A DNA stretch of 64,000 bases from an uncultured Christensenella sp. (GTDB lineage Bacteria; Bacillota; Clostridia; Christensenellales; UBA1242): assembly GCA_910586385.1 (NCBI GenBank), contig CAJUGX010000003.1:62001-126000 (forward strand), written 5' to 3'. Under the pieces are notes generated by a model. That model did no database searches. It had not been told where the DNA came from and saw only the letters and a list, made by a program, of their open reading frames with translations. Of this stretch, positions 15,239-24,109 are shown piece by piece; the first letter of the stretch is position 1, and every line of letters begins with the position of its first letter. Position numbers and translations under genes: made by a program.

Positions 15239-17818
15239 TTGGCAACACAACTTAATGCACTTAAAACTATCAACAACTTACAAAGAGATGGCTCTTTGCA
15301 GGATTTATTATTGTCCATAAAGCAGTCAAAGATTGACATCGATGCTTTTGCAAAAGGAGTACAAGATCAAAAGTCAAAATTGCAAGCAAAGGCAAGAGAA
15401 GAGGAAAGGAAGAGAGTTGACCTTGAGAAGGCAAAAGCTGTCGAACTCGAAAAAGCCAAACGTGATGAGGCGGTTTTGGAGAGTGCTCCAAAGAAAGAAG
15501 AGCCAAAGAGACAAGTTTTTGGTCAGGGAGGAAATCAAAACAACAACTTCCGCAAGTTTGACGGTCAAAACGCAAATCCAAGATTTGGTCAAAGAAATGG
15601 CGGTGCTGGCGGTCAAGGTGGAAACTTCAGACAAGGCGGTTTCGGGCAGCAAGGACAACAAGGTGCTGGTAGATTTGGCCAAAGACCAAACTGTGGTTTC
15701 AACAATGCCGGAAGACCAAATGGACAGTTCAACAGAAACGGACAAAATCCAAATGGTCCAAGAGGGCCAAAGAGCAATTCATTTGTTTCGACAAAGGCAA
15801 ATGGATTCAAATCTTTTGCATCTGGTGCAACGGAGAGCAGTGCTGTGCTTGCTCAACCAGAGAGAAACTTTGGAAACAAAAACAAGCAAAGAAGAAATGT
15901 GGATGAGGCAAAGAAAGTCTCAGCAAGGGCAAGGGCTGGTTTTGGCAAACAAAACAACAATATCCTTGTTATGAATGAAGATGGTTTTGAAGAGACAACC
16001 ATGGGCTCAAGAAAACTCATCAAAAAGAAGAAAGAAGTTGAGATTGTTGTTGCTCCACAAGTGACACATGCAATCCTTTCTTCAAGAGAAATCACTGTGA
16101 AAGAACTCAGTGAAAAAATTGGAAAACCAGTTTCAGAAATCGTAAAGAAACTTATGCTTCTTGGGGTTATGGCAACAATCAACAGCACAATCGATTTTGA
16201 CACATGCGAACTTATAGCTGGCGAACTTGGTGTGACTGTTGAGCTTAAGATGGACAAAACTTACGAAGAAAAACTTCTTGACAAATCTGCCGAAGAAGAT
16301 TCTGAAAAAGATTTGGTTAAGCGTCCTCCAGTTGTGACAGTTATGGGACACGTTGACCATGGTAAGACATCACTTTTGGATGCTTTCAGAAAGACAAATG
16401 TTGTGCTTGGTGAGGCGGGTGGAATCACTCAGAAGATTGGTGCTTATCAAATCTCATTCAATGGAGAAAAAATCACTTTCATTGACACTCCAGGCCACGC
16501 TGCGTTCACCGCAATGCGTGCAAGAGGTGCGGAAGTCACCGACATCGCAATTTTGGTTGTGGCTGCTGACGATGGTATCATGCCACAAACAATCGAAGCA
16601 ATCAACCATATCAAAGCGGCAAAAGTGCCAATGATTGTTGCTATCAACAAAATGGATAAGCCAGAAGCAAATCCAGACAGAATCAAACAACAACTCACCG
16701 AACATGGCATTTTGCCAGAAGAGTGGGGCGGTGATGCAATTTGTGTGCCTATTTCTGCAAAGAGTGGAATGGGGCTTGACGAACTCAAGAAGATGATTCT
16801 TCTCGTTGCTGAGATGCAAGAACTCAAAGCAAATCCAAACAAGATGGCGACAGGTGTTGTCATCGAGGCAGAACTTGACAAGACAAGAGGTGCCGTTGCA
16901 ACAGTGCTTGTTCAAAGCGGAACACTCAAGATTGGTGATTCAATCATGTCTGGTATCACTTACGGAAAAGTCAAGGCTATGTTTGACGAAAACGGAAAAT
17001 CTGTCAAGAAAGCTGGACCATCAACTCCTGTTGCTGTTATGGGCTTCAACGATGTGCCAAATTCCGGTGATGCAGTCTATGCTGTTGACGAGAGCTTGTC
17101 AAAGCAAGTCATCAACGAGAGAATAAACAAAATCAAACAAGAGCGCGCAAAACAGACTTCTGGCGTGAGTGCGGATGACTTTATGAGCAGAATTCATGAA
17201 GGGAATTTGAAAAACCTCAACATCATCATCAAGGCGGACACTCAAGGTTCTGTTGAAGCATTGAAGGCGTCACTTGAGGCAATCAGAAACGATGAAGTGA
17301 AAGTTGTGTGCATCCACAGTGCTGCCGGTGGAATCACCGAAAGCGATTTGGTGCTTGCTCAGACAACCGGCTCCGTTGTTGTTGCTTTCAACATCAAAAC
17401 TCCAAACAAGATGATGCAAATGGTTGACAGCCTCAAAGTTGAGTTGATTGAATCAAGGATTATCTATGAAGTTGTTGATCAAATTACACGTATCTCAAAG
17501 GGGATGATGGCAATCAAATACGAAGAGAAATATGTCGGCAGGGCAGAAATCAGAGTTGTCTTCAAACTCTCAACTGCAGGCAAAGTTGCGGGAAGTTATG
17601 TGCTTGATGGAAAGATTCAAAGAAATGGAATTGCAAAAATCAAGCGTGGTGAAGAAATCATTGGAGACTCTGTCATCGAATCACTCAAGATTGTCAAAGA
17701 CGAAAAGAGCGAAGTCGCAAAGGGATACGAATGTGGTATCAAACTTCGTGACAATGTTGATTTCCAAGAAGGCGATATTTTGGAATGTTATATCAAACAA
17801 GAAATCAAAAGAGATTAG
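15239..17818 (+). CDS. infB: Translation initiation factor IF-2
   Basis: GTPase that brings initiator tRNA to the 30S subunit. The start is TTG 15239, preceded by AAAAGGAG and one base after the ylxQ stop. The first 60-70 residues are helical, then residues about 95-195 form a low-complexity tract rich in Gly, Asn, Gln, Phe and Arg. The IF-2 N2 motif region (residues about 270-345) precedes the G domain, with G1 GHVDHGKTS near 368, G3 DTPGHAAF and G4 NKMDKP. Domains II to IV follow to residue 859. A terminator closes the operon. Confidence 0.98.
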   Translation: MATQLNALKTINNLQRDGSLQDLLLSIKQSKIDIDAFAKGVQDQKSKLQAKAREEERKRVDLEKAKAVELEKAKRDEAVLESAPKKEEPKRQVFGQGGNQNNNFRKFDGQNANPRFGQRNGGAGGQGGNFRQGGFGQQGQQGAGRFGQRPNCGFNNAGRPNGQFNRNGQNPNGPRGPKSNSFVSTKANGFKSFASGATESSAVLAQPERNFGNKNKQRRNVDEAKKVSARARAGFGKQNNNILVMNEDGFEETTMGSRKLIKKKKEVEIVVAPQVTHAILSSREITVKELSEKIGKPVSEIVKKLMLLGVMATINSTIDFDTCELIAGELGVTVELKMDKTYEEKLLDKSAEEDSEKDLVKRPPVVTVMGHVDHGKTSLLDAFRKTNVVLGEAGGITQKIGAYQISFNGEKITFIDTPGHAAFTAMRARGAEVTDIAILVVAADDGIMPQTIEAINHIKAAKVPMIVAINKMDKPEANPDRIKQQLTEHGILPEEWGGDAICVPISAKSGMGLDELKKMILLVAEMQELKANPNKMATGVVIEAELDKTRGAVATVLVQSGTLKIGDSIMSGITYGKVKAMFDENGKSVKKAGPSTPVAVMGFNDVPNSGDAVYAVDESLSKQVINERINKIKQERAKQTSGVSADDFMSRIHEGNLKNLNIIIKADTQGSVEALKASLEAIRNDEVKVVCIHSAAGGITESDLVLAQTTGSVVVAFNIKTPNKMMQMVDSLKVELIESRIIYEVVDQITRISKGMMAIKYEEKYVGRAEIRVVFKLSTAGKVAGSYVLDGKIQRNGIAKIKRGEEIIGDSVIESLKIVKDEKSEVAKGYECGIKLRDNVDFQEGDILECYIKQEIKRD

Positions 17819-17834
17819 TTTTAATCTCTTTTTT
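17809..17834 (+). terminator. Intrinsic terminator after infB
   Basis: AAGAGATTA / TAATCTCTT, 9-bp stem with a four-base loop and T run; the stem begins in the last infB codons and includes the stop. Confidence 0.8.
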
Positions 17835-17836
17835 CT

Positions 17837-17864
17837 TTGAAAAACATAAAGAATGAGTTATAAT
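17837..17864 (+). promoter_or_regulatory. Sigma-A promoter of the kinase-rbfA-nrnA-truB unit
   Basis: TTGAAA, 16-base spacer, perfect TATAAT, 17 bases before ATG 17881 and immediately after the infB terminator. Confidence 0.75.
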
Positions 17865-17880
17865 AACTTTGGAGTAAATT

Positions 17881-18405
17881 ATGGTTACTGTGGATATTAT
17901 GATGGGGCTGATTGGCTCAGGAAAATCAACATTGGCAAAGCAGCTTGCACAGGAAAAGGGGGCAATAATTCTTTCCAGCGACAGTATCAGAAAAGAACTT
18001 GTTGACAGTGGGAAATTACCCGCAATTTATGATACAAAAACCAATCAAATTGTTTATAATGAACTTCATAAGCGACTTGAGGAATCTTTGAAACATAAGC
18101 AGAATGTTATTGTAGATGGTATCAACTCAATAAAAAGAGAAGACTATTTTGCAATCACAAAAAAGTATGAATGTTATGTCGTAGGCAGATTGCTTTTGAC
18201 CGATAAAACGATTTGTCTTCAGAGAGTTCGGGAAAGAGAGAAAAATGATTCCAACATCCATAAAATAGAAAATCCTGAAAAAGTGGCAAAATTTCAAATT
18301 GATGAATTTAAGAGAAATTTCCCGTCACTTGATGAGGGATTTGATGAATTGGTGATTTACAAAAATAATGTTATATCATCTGTGAAAAAGAAAGGGGAGG
18401 CATGA
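17881..18405 (+). CDS. P-loop kinase-like ATPase (AAA_33/zeta-toxin-like fold)
   Basis: A 174-residue P-loop NTPase with Walker A GLIGSGKST at residues 9-17, a SSDSIRKEL segment typical of polynucleotide-kinase and zeta-type kinases (Asp near 34), VIVDGIN as a second core strand and an Arg-rich lid (LQRVREREK). This resembles small kinases acting on nucleotides, RNA ends or metabolites; the substrate cannot be told. GGAG lies upstream of ATG. It sits between infB and rbfA, normally adjacent genes, under its own promoter, so it looks like an insertion into the cluster. No antitoxin-like partner is seen. Confidence 0.8.
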   Translation: MVTVDIMMGLIGSGKSTLAKQLAQEKGAIILSSDSIRKELVDSGKLPAIYDTKTNQIVYNELHKRLEESLKHKQNVIVDGINSIKREDYFAITKKYECYVVGRLLLTDKTICLQRVREREKNDSNIHKIENPEKVAKFQIDEFKRNFPSLDEGFDELVIYKNNVISSVKKKGEA

Positions 18406-18406
18406 T

Positions 18407-18778
18407 ATGTCAAATAGAATAGAAAGAGCAAACAGTGAAATCCAAAGATGCTTGATTGAAATCATCAAAAACAAAATGAATGATCCACGAGTTGACAAAG
18501 TTGTTAGCATAACTGAGGTGAGTGTCACGCCAGATTTCAAGTTTTGCAAAGCAAAGGTGAGCGTGCTTGATTTGAATGATGTTGAAAAGGTGACAAAGGT
18601 TTTGCAATCAAGTGAAGGATTTATCAAAAGAGAACTTGCAAAAATGGTTGATATGCCACAAGTGCCAAAAATCAATTTTGTTGTTGACAAGAGTGCAATC
18701 AGTGCACTTCGTGTTGAAGAAATTTTGAAAACATTGAATATCCCTGCAGCAGAAGAGGATGATGATGATAACAAATAA
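18407..18778 (+). CDS. rbfA: 30S ribosome-binding factor RbfA
   Basis: KH-like protein for late 30S maturation. 123 residues. Family features include RIERANSEIQRCL at the start, NDPRV near residue 27, VTEVSVTPDFK-like strand (ITEVSVTPDFKF) and the terminal SALRVEEIL helix, followed by an acidic tail. It starts one base after the kinase gene with AGGGGAGG upstream. Its acidic tail codons (GAT repeats) overlap the nrnA start. Confidence 0.96.
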   Translation: MSNRIERANSEIQRCLIEIIKNKMNDPRVDKVVSITEVSVTPDFKFCKAKVSVLDLNDVEKVTKVLQSSEGFIKRELAKMVDMPQVPKINFVVDKSAISALRVEEILKTLNIPAAEEDDDDNK

Positions 18779-19733
18779 ACAAATTATTCAAAAAATTCAA
18801 AAAGCCCAAAATATCGCAATATTTGGGCATTTAGACCCAGATGCTGATGCTTGCGGTTCGACATTTGCATTCCGTGAGTTTTGTCGCAATTTTGGCAAAA
18901 ATGCAGACATTTTTTGTGGGCACTATGGAGAGTTTGTAGAAAGTCTCTTCCCAGTTGAAGAATTGAAGTCAATGTTTTTTGCAAAGGATTATGATTTGGT
19001 TGTCCTTATGGATATGCATGTTGAAAACAGAATTGACGCATGTTTCATTGAAGAATTTAGAAAGTGCAAAAATGTCATGGTGATTGATCATCATATCCTT
19101 GATGAGAGTGAGGTGGTGCCTACCAAGAATTATCGAATCATTCACAAAGCTTCAGCAAGTCAGCTGGTTTTGGATTTGTATAGAGAGATTGGTCAAAAAC
19201 CATCTCTCAAAACTGCGACATATCTCTATACTGGTCTTGTAGGAGACACAGATAGATTTCTGTTTTTGGCTGGACTTGGTGAAGTGTTTGAAGATGCAAA
19301 ATATCTTGTTGAATGCGGTGTAGATTATGTCAAAATCTATGATAAAATGTTTAGGACAATTTCTTTGAAAGAAATCGCATTGACAAAGTTTTTGTATTCA
19401 AACATTTGCTATATGTGCGACGGAAAGGTTGCTCTTGCAGTGTTTTCAATGAAAGATATGAAAAAGTATGGAGCAACAAAAGACGATGTGAAGTTGTTTT
19501 CAAATTCACTTCTCAACATCAAAGGGGTGAAATGGGCGCTCCTCGTTTATGAAGTTGAGCAAAACAAGTATAAGTTTAGCATGAGAAGTGTGCCAGAAAT
19601 CAATCTTATTCCGCTTGCAATCAGAATGGGCGGTGGCGGACATAAAAATGCTGCTGCTTTCACGATACCTCTCAAAGGCTCAAAAATCAAGAAGGTTGTC
19701 AAAGGTTGGTGTGATGAGGTTTTGAATGGCTAG
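18759..19733 (+). CDS. nrnA: DHH-family nanoRNase / phosphoesterase NrnA-like
   Basis: DHH/DHHA1 phosphoesterase that in Firmicutes degrades nanoRNA and pAp or c-di-nucleotide products. DHH motifs are FGHLDPDADACGS near residue 22, DMH near 87 and VIDHH near 111. The C-terminal DHHA1 substrate motif is GGGGHKNAAAF. 324 residues. Three successive ATG codons open the gene (18759, 18762, 18765), so the exact start is uncertain. It overlaps rbfA by 20 bases and truB by 8, indicating coupling; rbfA-nrnA-truB is a common Firmicute order. Confidence 0.92.
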   Translation: MMMITNKQIIQKIQKAQNIAIFGHLDPDADACGSTFAFREFCRNFGKNADIFCGHYGEFVESLFPVEELKSMFFAKDYDLVVLMDMHVENRIDACFIEEFRKCKNVMVIDHHILDESEVVPTKNYRIIHKASASQLVLDLYREIGQKPSLKTATYLYTGLVGDTDRFLFLAGLGEVFEDAKYLVECGVDYVKIYDKMFRTISLKEIALTKFLYSNICYMCDGKVALAVFSMKDMKKYGATKDDVKLFSNSLLNIKGVKWALLVYEVEQNKYKFSMRSVPEINLIPLAIRMGGGGHKNAAAFTIPLKGSKIKKVVKGWCDEVLNG

Positions 19734-20592
19734 AGAAATACGCACAAGCAAGAGTGGAATTGTCTTGGTCAACAAACCTGTGGGGATGTCATCCAATAAA
19801 GCAGTGAACATTGTCAAATATTCTCTTGGTGCAAAGAAGTGCGGTCATTTGGGGACTTTGGATCTTGAAGGACAAGGACTCTTGCCCGTGACTGTCAACA
19901 ATGCAACGAAATTGTTTGATTTTTTCTTGAATAAAGACAAAACTTATGAGACTGTGTTTGTGTTTGGATTTGAAACTGATACGCTTGATACATCTGGGGT
20001 GATGACAAAACAGAAAGAGTGTGACATTGCTGAAGAAGATGTAAAGGTCGCTTGCAAGAAGATGATTGTAAGATATATGCAAATGCCACCACAATATTCT
20101 GCAAAGAAAGTGGGAGGGAAATCTGCTTACAAAAGTGCAAGGAAAGGAGAATATGTTGAGCTTAAGCCGAAAGAAGTTGAGATATTCAGTTTTGACCTTT
20201 TGGAGAAGATTGAGAAAAACACATTTCGCTTTTTGGTGTCATGTTCGAGCGGCACATATATCAGAAGTTTATGTAGAGATTTGGCAGAGTTGCTTGGCAC
20301 ATATGGTAGTATGCAATGCATAATACGCACACGATGTGGTGGCTTTATGCTTAAAGACGCGTATTCAATTGAGCGGATTGAGAAAGGTGATTTTGAGATG
20401 ATTTCGCCTGAGTCTGTGTTTGATTATTCGAAACTTTCGCTTTCAATTGGACAATGCGAAAAGTTGTATAATGGTCAAAAAATCGCGATTGACACAGAAG
20501 ACGGTCTTTACAAACTTTTTAGCGGTGAAGATTTTGTTGGCGTTGGTGAAGTTGAAAAGAAAAACCTCACTTTCAAGTTGAGGCTGTTTTAG
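19726..20592 (+). CDS. truB: tRNA pseudouridine-55 synthase
   Basis: Makes pseudouridine 55 in the T-loop of tRNAs. The family start KSGIVLVNKPVGMSS is followed by the catalytic motif GHLGTLDLEGQGLLP with Asp46 as nucleophile. The tRNA-binding block with YSAKKVGGKSAYKSAR and the RCGGF segment near residue 205 are present. 288 residues, normal. The start overlaps nrnA by eight bases. ribF and rpsO, frequent downstream partners, are not here. Confidence 0.96.
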   Translation: MAREIRTSKSGIVLVNKPVGMSSNKAVNIVKYSLGAKKCGHLGTLDLEGQGLLPVTVNNATKLFDFFLNKDKTYETVFVFGFETDTLDTSGVMTKQKECDIAEEDVKVACKKMIVRYMQMPPQYSAKKVGGKSAYKSARKGEYVELKPKEVEIFSFDLLEKIEKNTFRFLVSCSSGTYIRSLCRDLAELLGTYGSMQCIIRTRCGGFMLKDAYSIERIEKGDFEMISPESVFDYSKLSLSIGQCEKLYNGQKIAIDTEDGLYKLFSGEDFVGVGEVEKKNLTFKLRLF

Positions 20593-20601
20593 GGAGAAGA
20601 T

Positions 20602-21483
20602 ATGAACAAAGTTTTGTTTGGACCTGCTGGAAACAGTATGTCGTTTTATGAAGCGGGGCACAAAAGTACATTGGAAGCACCAAAATGGCTTTCAGAGCAG
20701 GGAAAAGGGCTTTTTGATGGTGGTCTTGACCTTTTTGAATATAGTTTCGGACAGGGTTATCGCATGAGTACTGAAAAAGCCGAAGAAATTGGAAAGGCTT
20801 TCAAGGATTATGGAATTGAGATGTCAGTGCATGCACCTTATTTCATCAATTTTGCAAACCCAGAGCAAGTGATGTATGAAAAATCTTTGGGTTATATAAA
20901 GACCGGCATCAGATTTATGAAGGCTTTTGGTGCAAAAAGGATGGTTTTCCATGCTGGTTCTTGCGGCAAAGCACAAAGAGAAGACGCAGTAGCTCTCATG
21001 ATGGAGCGTTTCAAGGAGTTTATGCCTGAGATTGAGAGAGAATTGGATGGTGATATGTTTATCTGTCCAGAAACGATGGGCAAGACTCTTCAGATTGGCA
21101 CTTACAAAGAAATCATCGACCTTTGCACAATCTCTGAGAAACTTCTTCCGACTTTTGACTTTGGGCACATAAATGCTTTGACGCAAGGAACGCTCAAAAC
21201 AGCGGACGATTTTCAGAAAATCATTGATTATTCTTTTGAGAAATTGGGAGAGTGGCGTACAAAAAATGCACAAGTTCATTTTTCAAAGATTCAATATGGT
21301 GAGAAGGGTGAAATCAAGCATTTGACTTTTGAAGACCAAGTGTTTGGACCAAACTTTGAACCACTTTGTGAGGTGATTTTGAAGAATGATTTGAACTTCC
21401 ACATAATTTGTGAATCAAACGAAACACAAGCGGAAGACAGCGCTTATATGAAAAAGTGTTATCTTGACGCTTTGAAGAAGTAA
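20602..21483 (+). CDS. AP endonuclease-family TIM-barrel protein (endonuclease IV-like)
   Basis: A 293-residue TIM-barrel of the AP endonuclease 2 / endonuclease IV superfamily, likely a metal-dependent DNA repair enzyme. Metal-ligand motifs in order: SVHAPYF (His), MVFHAGS (His), CPETMGK (Glu), DFGHIN (Asp, His), VHFSKIQYG (His) and ICESN (Glu). These match the positions of zinc ligands in Nfo, though overall sequence seems divergent, so a sugar-phosphate isomerase-type activity is not excluded. AGGGAGA precedes ATG, nine bases after truB. A promoter for efp follows. Confidence 0.82.
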   Translation: MNKVLFGPAGNSMSFYEAGHKSTLEAPKWLSEQGKGLFDGGLDLFEYSFGQGYRMSTEKAEEIGKAFKDYGIEMSVHAPYFINFANPEQVMYEKSLGYIKTGIRFMKAFGAKRMVFHAGSCGKAQREDAVALMMERFKEFMPEIERELDGDMFICPETMGKTLQIGTYKEIIDLCTISEKLLPTFDFGHINALTQGTLKTADDFQKIIDYSFEKLGEWRTKNAQVHFSKIQYGEKGEIKHLTFEDQVFGPNFEPLCEVILKNDLNFHIICESNETQAEDSAYMKKCYLDALKK

Positions 21484-21500
21484 AATTTGGCAAAAAATGC

Positions 21501-21529
21501 TTGCCTATGTGGTCATTTTGTGATAAAAT
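21501..21529 (+). promoter_or_regulatory. Sigma-A promoter of efp
   Basis: TTGCCT, 17-base spacer, TAAAAT. The leader contains a small GGGGA/TCCCC hairpin at 21543-21555 before the ribosome binding site. Confidence 0.65.
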
Positions 21530-21585
21530 GGTATAGTAGTTGGGGAATGTCCCCGATTGAGTAAAAATAATAGGAGATTTTAGAT

Positions 21586-22146
21586 ATGGTTACAGCAGGA
21601 GAATTTAGAAAAGGTACAACTTTTGAAATGGACGGAAACGTTTACAACGTTATTGAATTTTTGCACGTTAAGCCTGGAAAGGGGTCACCTTTCGTAAGAG
21701 CAAAAATCAAAAACGTTATGACTGGACAAGTGAAGGAAGATACTTTCAACCCTTCAGACAAATTCCAAGATGCAGTCATCGAAAAGAAAGAAATGCTTTA
21801 CCTCTACAACGATGGTGAGCTTTATTACTTCATGGACAATGAAACTTACGAACAAATGCCTCTCAACAAAGAGTCAGTTGCTGATGCACTCAACTTTGTT
21901 ACAGAAAATATGCCAACAACAATGTATATTTACAAAGGCGTTCCATTCGCAGTTTACCCACCAACATTTGTAGAACTTGAAGTTGTTGATACCGAACCAG
22001 GTATCCAAGGTGACACTTCAAAAGCATCTCAAAAACCAGCAACTCTTTCAACAGGATATGTTATCCGTGTTCCACTTTTCGTAAACATCGGAGATATGAT
22101 TAGAGTTGACACAAGAGATGGTTCTTACATGGAAAAAGTTAAATAA
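21586..22146 (+). CDS. efp: Translation elongation factor P
   Basis: Relieves ribosome stalling at polyproline stretches. 186 residues in three beta-barrel domains. The domain I loop KPGKGSPFVRAK carries Lys32, the position that is post-translationally modified in other bacteria; no modifying enzyme is evident in this window. The C-terminal OB domain ends in GYVIRVPLFVNIGDMIRVDTRDGSY-type family sequence (positions 22059-22125). TAGGAGA lies upstream of the ATG. Monocistronic between its own promoter and terminator. Confidence 0.97.
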   Translation: MVTAGEFRKGTTFEMDGNVYNVIEFLHVKPGKGSPFVRAKIKNVMTGQVKEDTFNPSDKFQDAVIEKKEMLYLYNDGELYYFMDNETYEQMPLNKESVADALNFVTENMPTTMYIYKGVPFAVYPPTFVELEVVDTEPGIQGDTSKASQKPATLSTGYVIRVPLFVNIGDMIRVDTRDGSYMEKVK

Positions 22147-22167
22147 GCCCGAGCGGCTTATTTTTTT
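22141..22167 (+). terminator. Intrinsic terminator after efp
   Basis: AAATAAGCC / GGCTTATTT, 9-bp stem with loop CGAGC and a T run; the stop codon lies in the ascending arm. Confidence 0.85.
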
Positions 22168-22218
22168 GTCATCATTTCAAAATGGAAACAAAAACGCATA
22201 CCTTGTGTGTCAATTTGT

Positions 22219-22248
22219 TTGCGTGGCTGTGGGCAGTTGTTGTATAAT
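22219..22248 (+). promoter_or_regulatory. Sigma-A promoter of lepA
   Basis: TTGCGT, 18-base spacer, perfect TATAAT, 31 bases before the TTG start. Confidence 0.65.
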
Positions 22249-22279
22249 AAAGCTATAAGAAAAACCTAGGGAGAGCCAC

Positions 22280-24085
22280 TTGAAAGATTTATCGCTTATC
22301 AGAAACTTTTGCATAATTGCACATATTGACCATGGAAAAAGCACGCTTGCTGACAGACTTATTGAAATGACTGGCACTGTCTCAAAGCGAGACATGCAAA
22401 ATCAGATTTTGGACAGCATGGAGTTGGAGAGAGAGAAAGGCATCACAATCAAACTTGCTCCAACACGTCTTGTTTATGAATATGAAGGCAAGGAGTATAC
22501 ATTAAATTTGATTGACACGCCTGGTCATGTTGACTTCACTTATGAGGTTTCGCGTTCGCTCGCTGCATGTGAGGGGGCGATTCTTTTGGTGGATGCTTCG
22601 CAAGGTGTTGAAGCACAGACACTTGCAAATACTTACCTTGCGATTGACAACAATCTTGAGACTTTGCCTGTGATAAACAAAATTGATTTGCCATCTGCGA
22701 GAGTGGAAGAGGTCAAAGAAGAGATTGAGGATTTGATCGGTTTTGATGCTGCAAATTGTCCTTGCATTTCTGCAAAAGAAGGAAGAAACATTGAGGATGT
22801 CTTGAAGGCTGTCATCACTCAAATCCCTGCACCAGTTGGTGACGAAAATGCACCGCTCAAATGCCTTATATTTGACAGTCACTATGACAATTTCAAAGGT
22901 GCGATTTGTCTTGTGAGGGTCTTTGATGGGACTGTCAAGGCAGGCGATAAAATTTTGATGATGCAGACGGGCAAAGTGTTTGATGTCACTGAGGTTGGTA
23001 TTTTTGTGCCAAGCACAAAAGAGACCTCATACCTTTCAGCCGGAGATGTTGGATATATTGCCGCATCAATAAAGACGATTTCTGATGTCAAGGTTGGAGA
23101 TACAGTTACTTCTGCTGATAAACCTATTTGCAAACCTCTTGATGGATACAAAACTGTTCAGCCTGTTGTTTTTTGCGGAATTTTCCCTGTTGATGGGGCG
23201 AAATATAACGAGCTTAAGGACAGTCTAGACAAACTTAAACTCAACGATGCAAGTCTCCAATTTTCTCCAGAAGTTTCATCCGCTTTGGGCTATGGTTTCC
23301 GTTGTGGTTTCTTGGGACTTTTGCATCTTGAAATCATCACTGAAAGACTTGAGAGAGAATTTAATCTCGACATCATTACGACAGCACCAAGCGTGTCTTA
23401 CAATGTTTACAAGACAAATGGTGATATGATTGAAGTTTCAAATCCTTCCAACTTGCCACCAACTGTTGAGATTGATCATATTGAAGAGCCAATTGTCAAG
23501 GTGAATGTCTTCACTCCACCGGAGTATGTTGGGGCGATTATGGAGCTCTGCCAAAACAAGCGTGGGATTTATAAAGACATGCAATACCTCGACAAAAAGC
23601 GTGTTCAACTTGATTATACCTTGCCACTTGGAGAAATCATCTATGACTTCTTTGACAGCCTCAAATCAAGGACAAAAGGATATGCAAGTTTTGACTATGA
23701 GATGGCTGGTTTTGAGAAAGCTGACCTTGTGAAAGTTGACCTCATGCTCAACGGCGACAAGTGCGACGCACTGTCACTTATTGTGCACAAAGACAATGCG
23801 TATAATCGAGGAAGAGAACTCACAGAAAAGCTCAAGAAAATCATCCCTCGTCAACTTTTTGAAGTGCCAATCCAAGCGTGCATTGGAAACAAAATCATTG
23901 CCAGAGAAACAATCTCAGCAATGCGAAAAGATGTGCTTGCAAAGTGTTATGGCGGAGATGTGACGAGAAAGAGAAAACTGCTTGAAAAACAAAAAGAAGG
24001 GAAAAAGAGGATGAGAAAGATTGGCTCAGTCGAAATCCCTTCAGAAGCATTTATGAGTATCTTGAAACTTGATGATAAAGAATGA
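22280..24085 (+). CDS. lepA: Elongation factor 4 (LepA)
   Basis: Ribosome-bound GTPase implicated in back-translocation or 30S biogenesis. It starts at TTG 22280 after AGGGAGAG; the N-terminal family block RNFCIIAHIDHGKSTLADR follows at once, with G1 near residues 14-22, G3 DTPGHVDF and G4 NKIDLP. Domains II, III and V are EF-G-like, and the C-terminal LepA-specific domain ends in RKRKLLEKQKEGKKRMR. 601 residues, standard. In many Firmicutes lepA precedes hemW; here a broken aldo/keto reductase lies between them. Confidence 0.97.
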   Translation: MKDLSLIRNFCIIAHIDHGKSTLADRLIEMTGTVSKRDMQNQILDSMELEREKGITIKLAPTRLVYEYEGKEYTLNLIDTPGHVDFTYEVSRSLAACEGAILLVDASQGVEAQTLANTYLAIDNNLETLPVINKIDLPSARVEEVKEEIEDLIGFDAANCPCISAKEGRNIEDVLKAVITQIPAPVGDENAPLKCLIFDSHYDNFKGAICLVRVFDGTVKAGDKILMMQTGKVFDVTEVGIFVPSTKETSYLSAGDVGYIAASIKTISDVKVGDTVTSADKPICKPLDGYKTVQPVVFCGIFPVDGAKYNELKDSLDKLKLNDASLQFSPEVSSALGYGFRCGFLGLLHLEIITERLEREFNLDIITTAPSVSYNVYKTNGDMIEVSNPSNLPPTVEIDHIEEPIVKVNVFTPPEYVGAIMELCQNKRGIYKDMQYLDKKRVQLDYTLPLGEIIYDFFDSLKSRTKGYASFDYEMAGFEKADLVKVDLMLNGDKCDALSLIVHKDNAYNRGRELTEKLKKIIPRQLFEVPIQACIGNKIIARETISAMRKDVLAKCYGGDVTRKRKLLEKQKEGKKRMRKIGSVEIPSEAFMSILKLDDKE

Positions 24086-24109
24086 ATTTTGTATTATGAG
24101 GAGGGATGA

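Noticed and set aside
17881..18405. Zeta-type toxin of a toxin-antitoxin pair
   Set aside because: No small antitoxin gene adjoins it; neighbours are infB and rbfA, so only the P-loop kinase fold is claimed.
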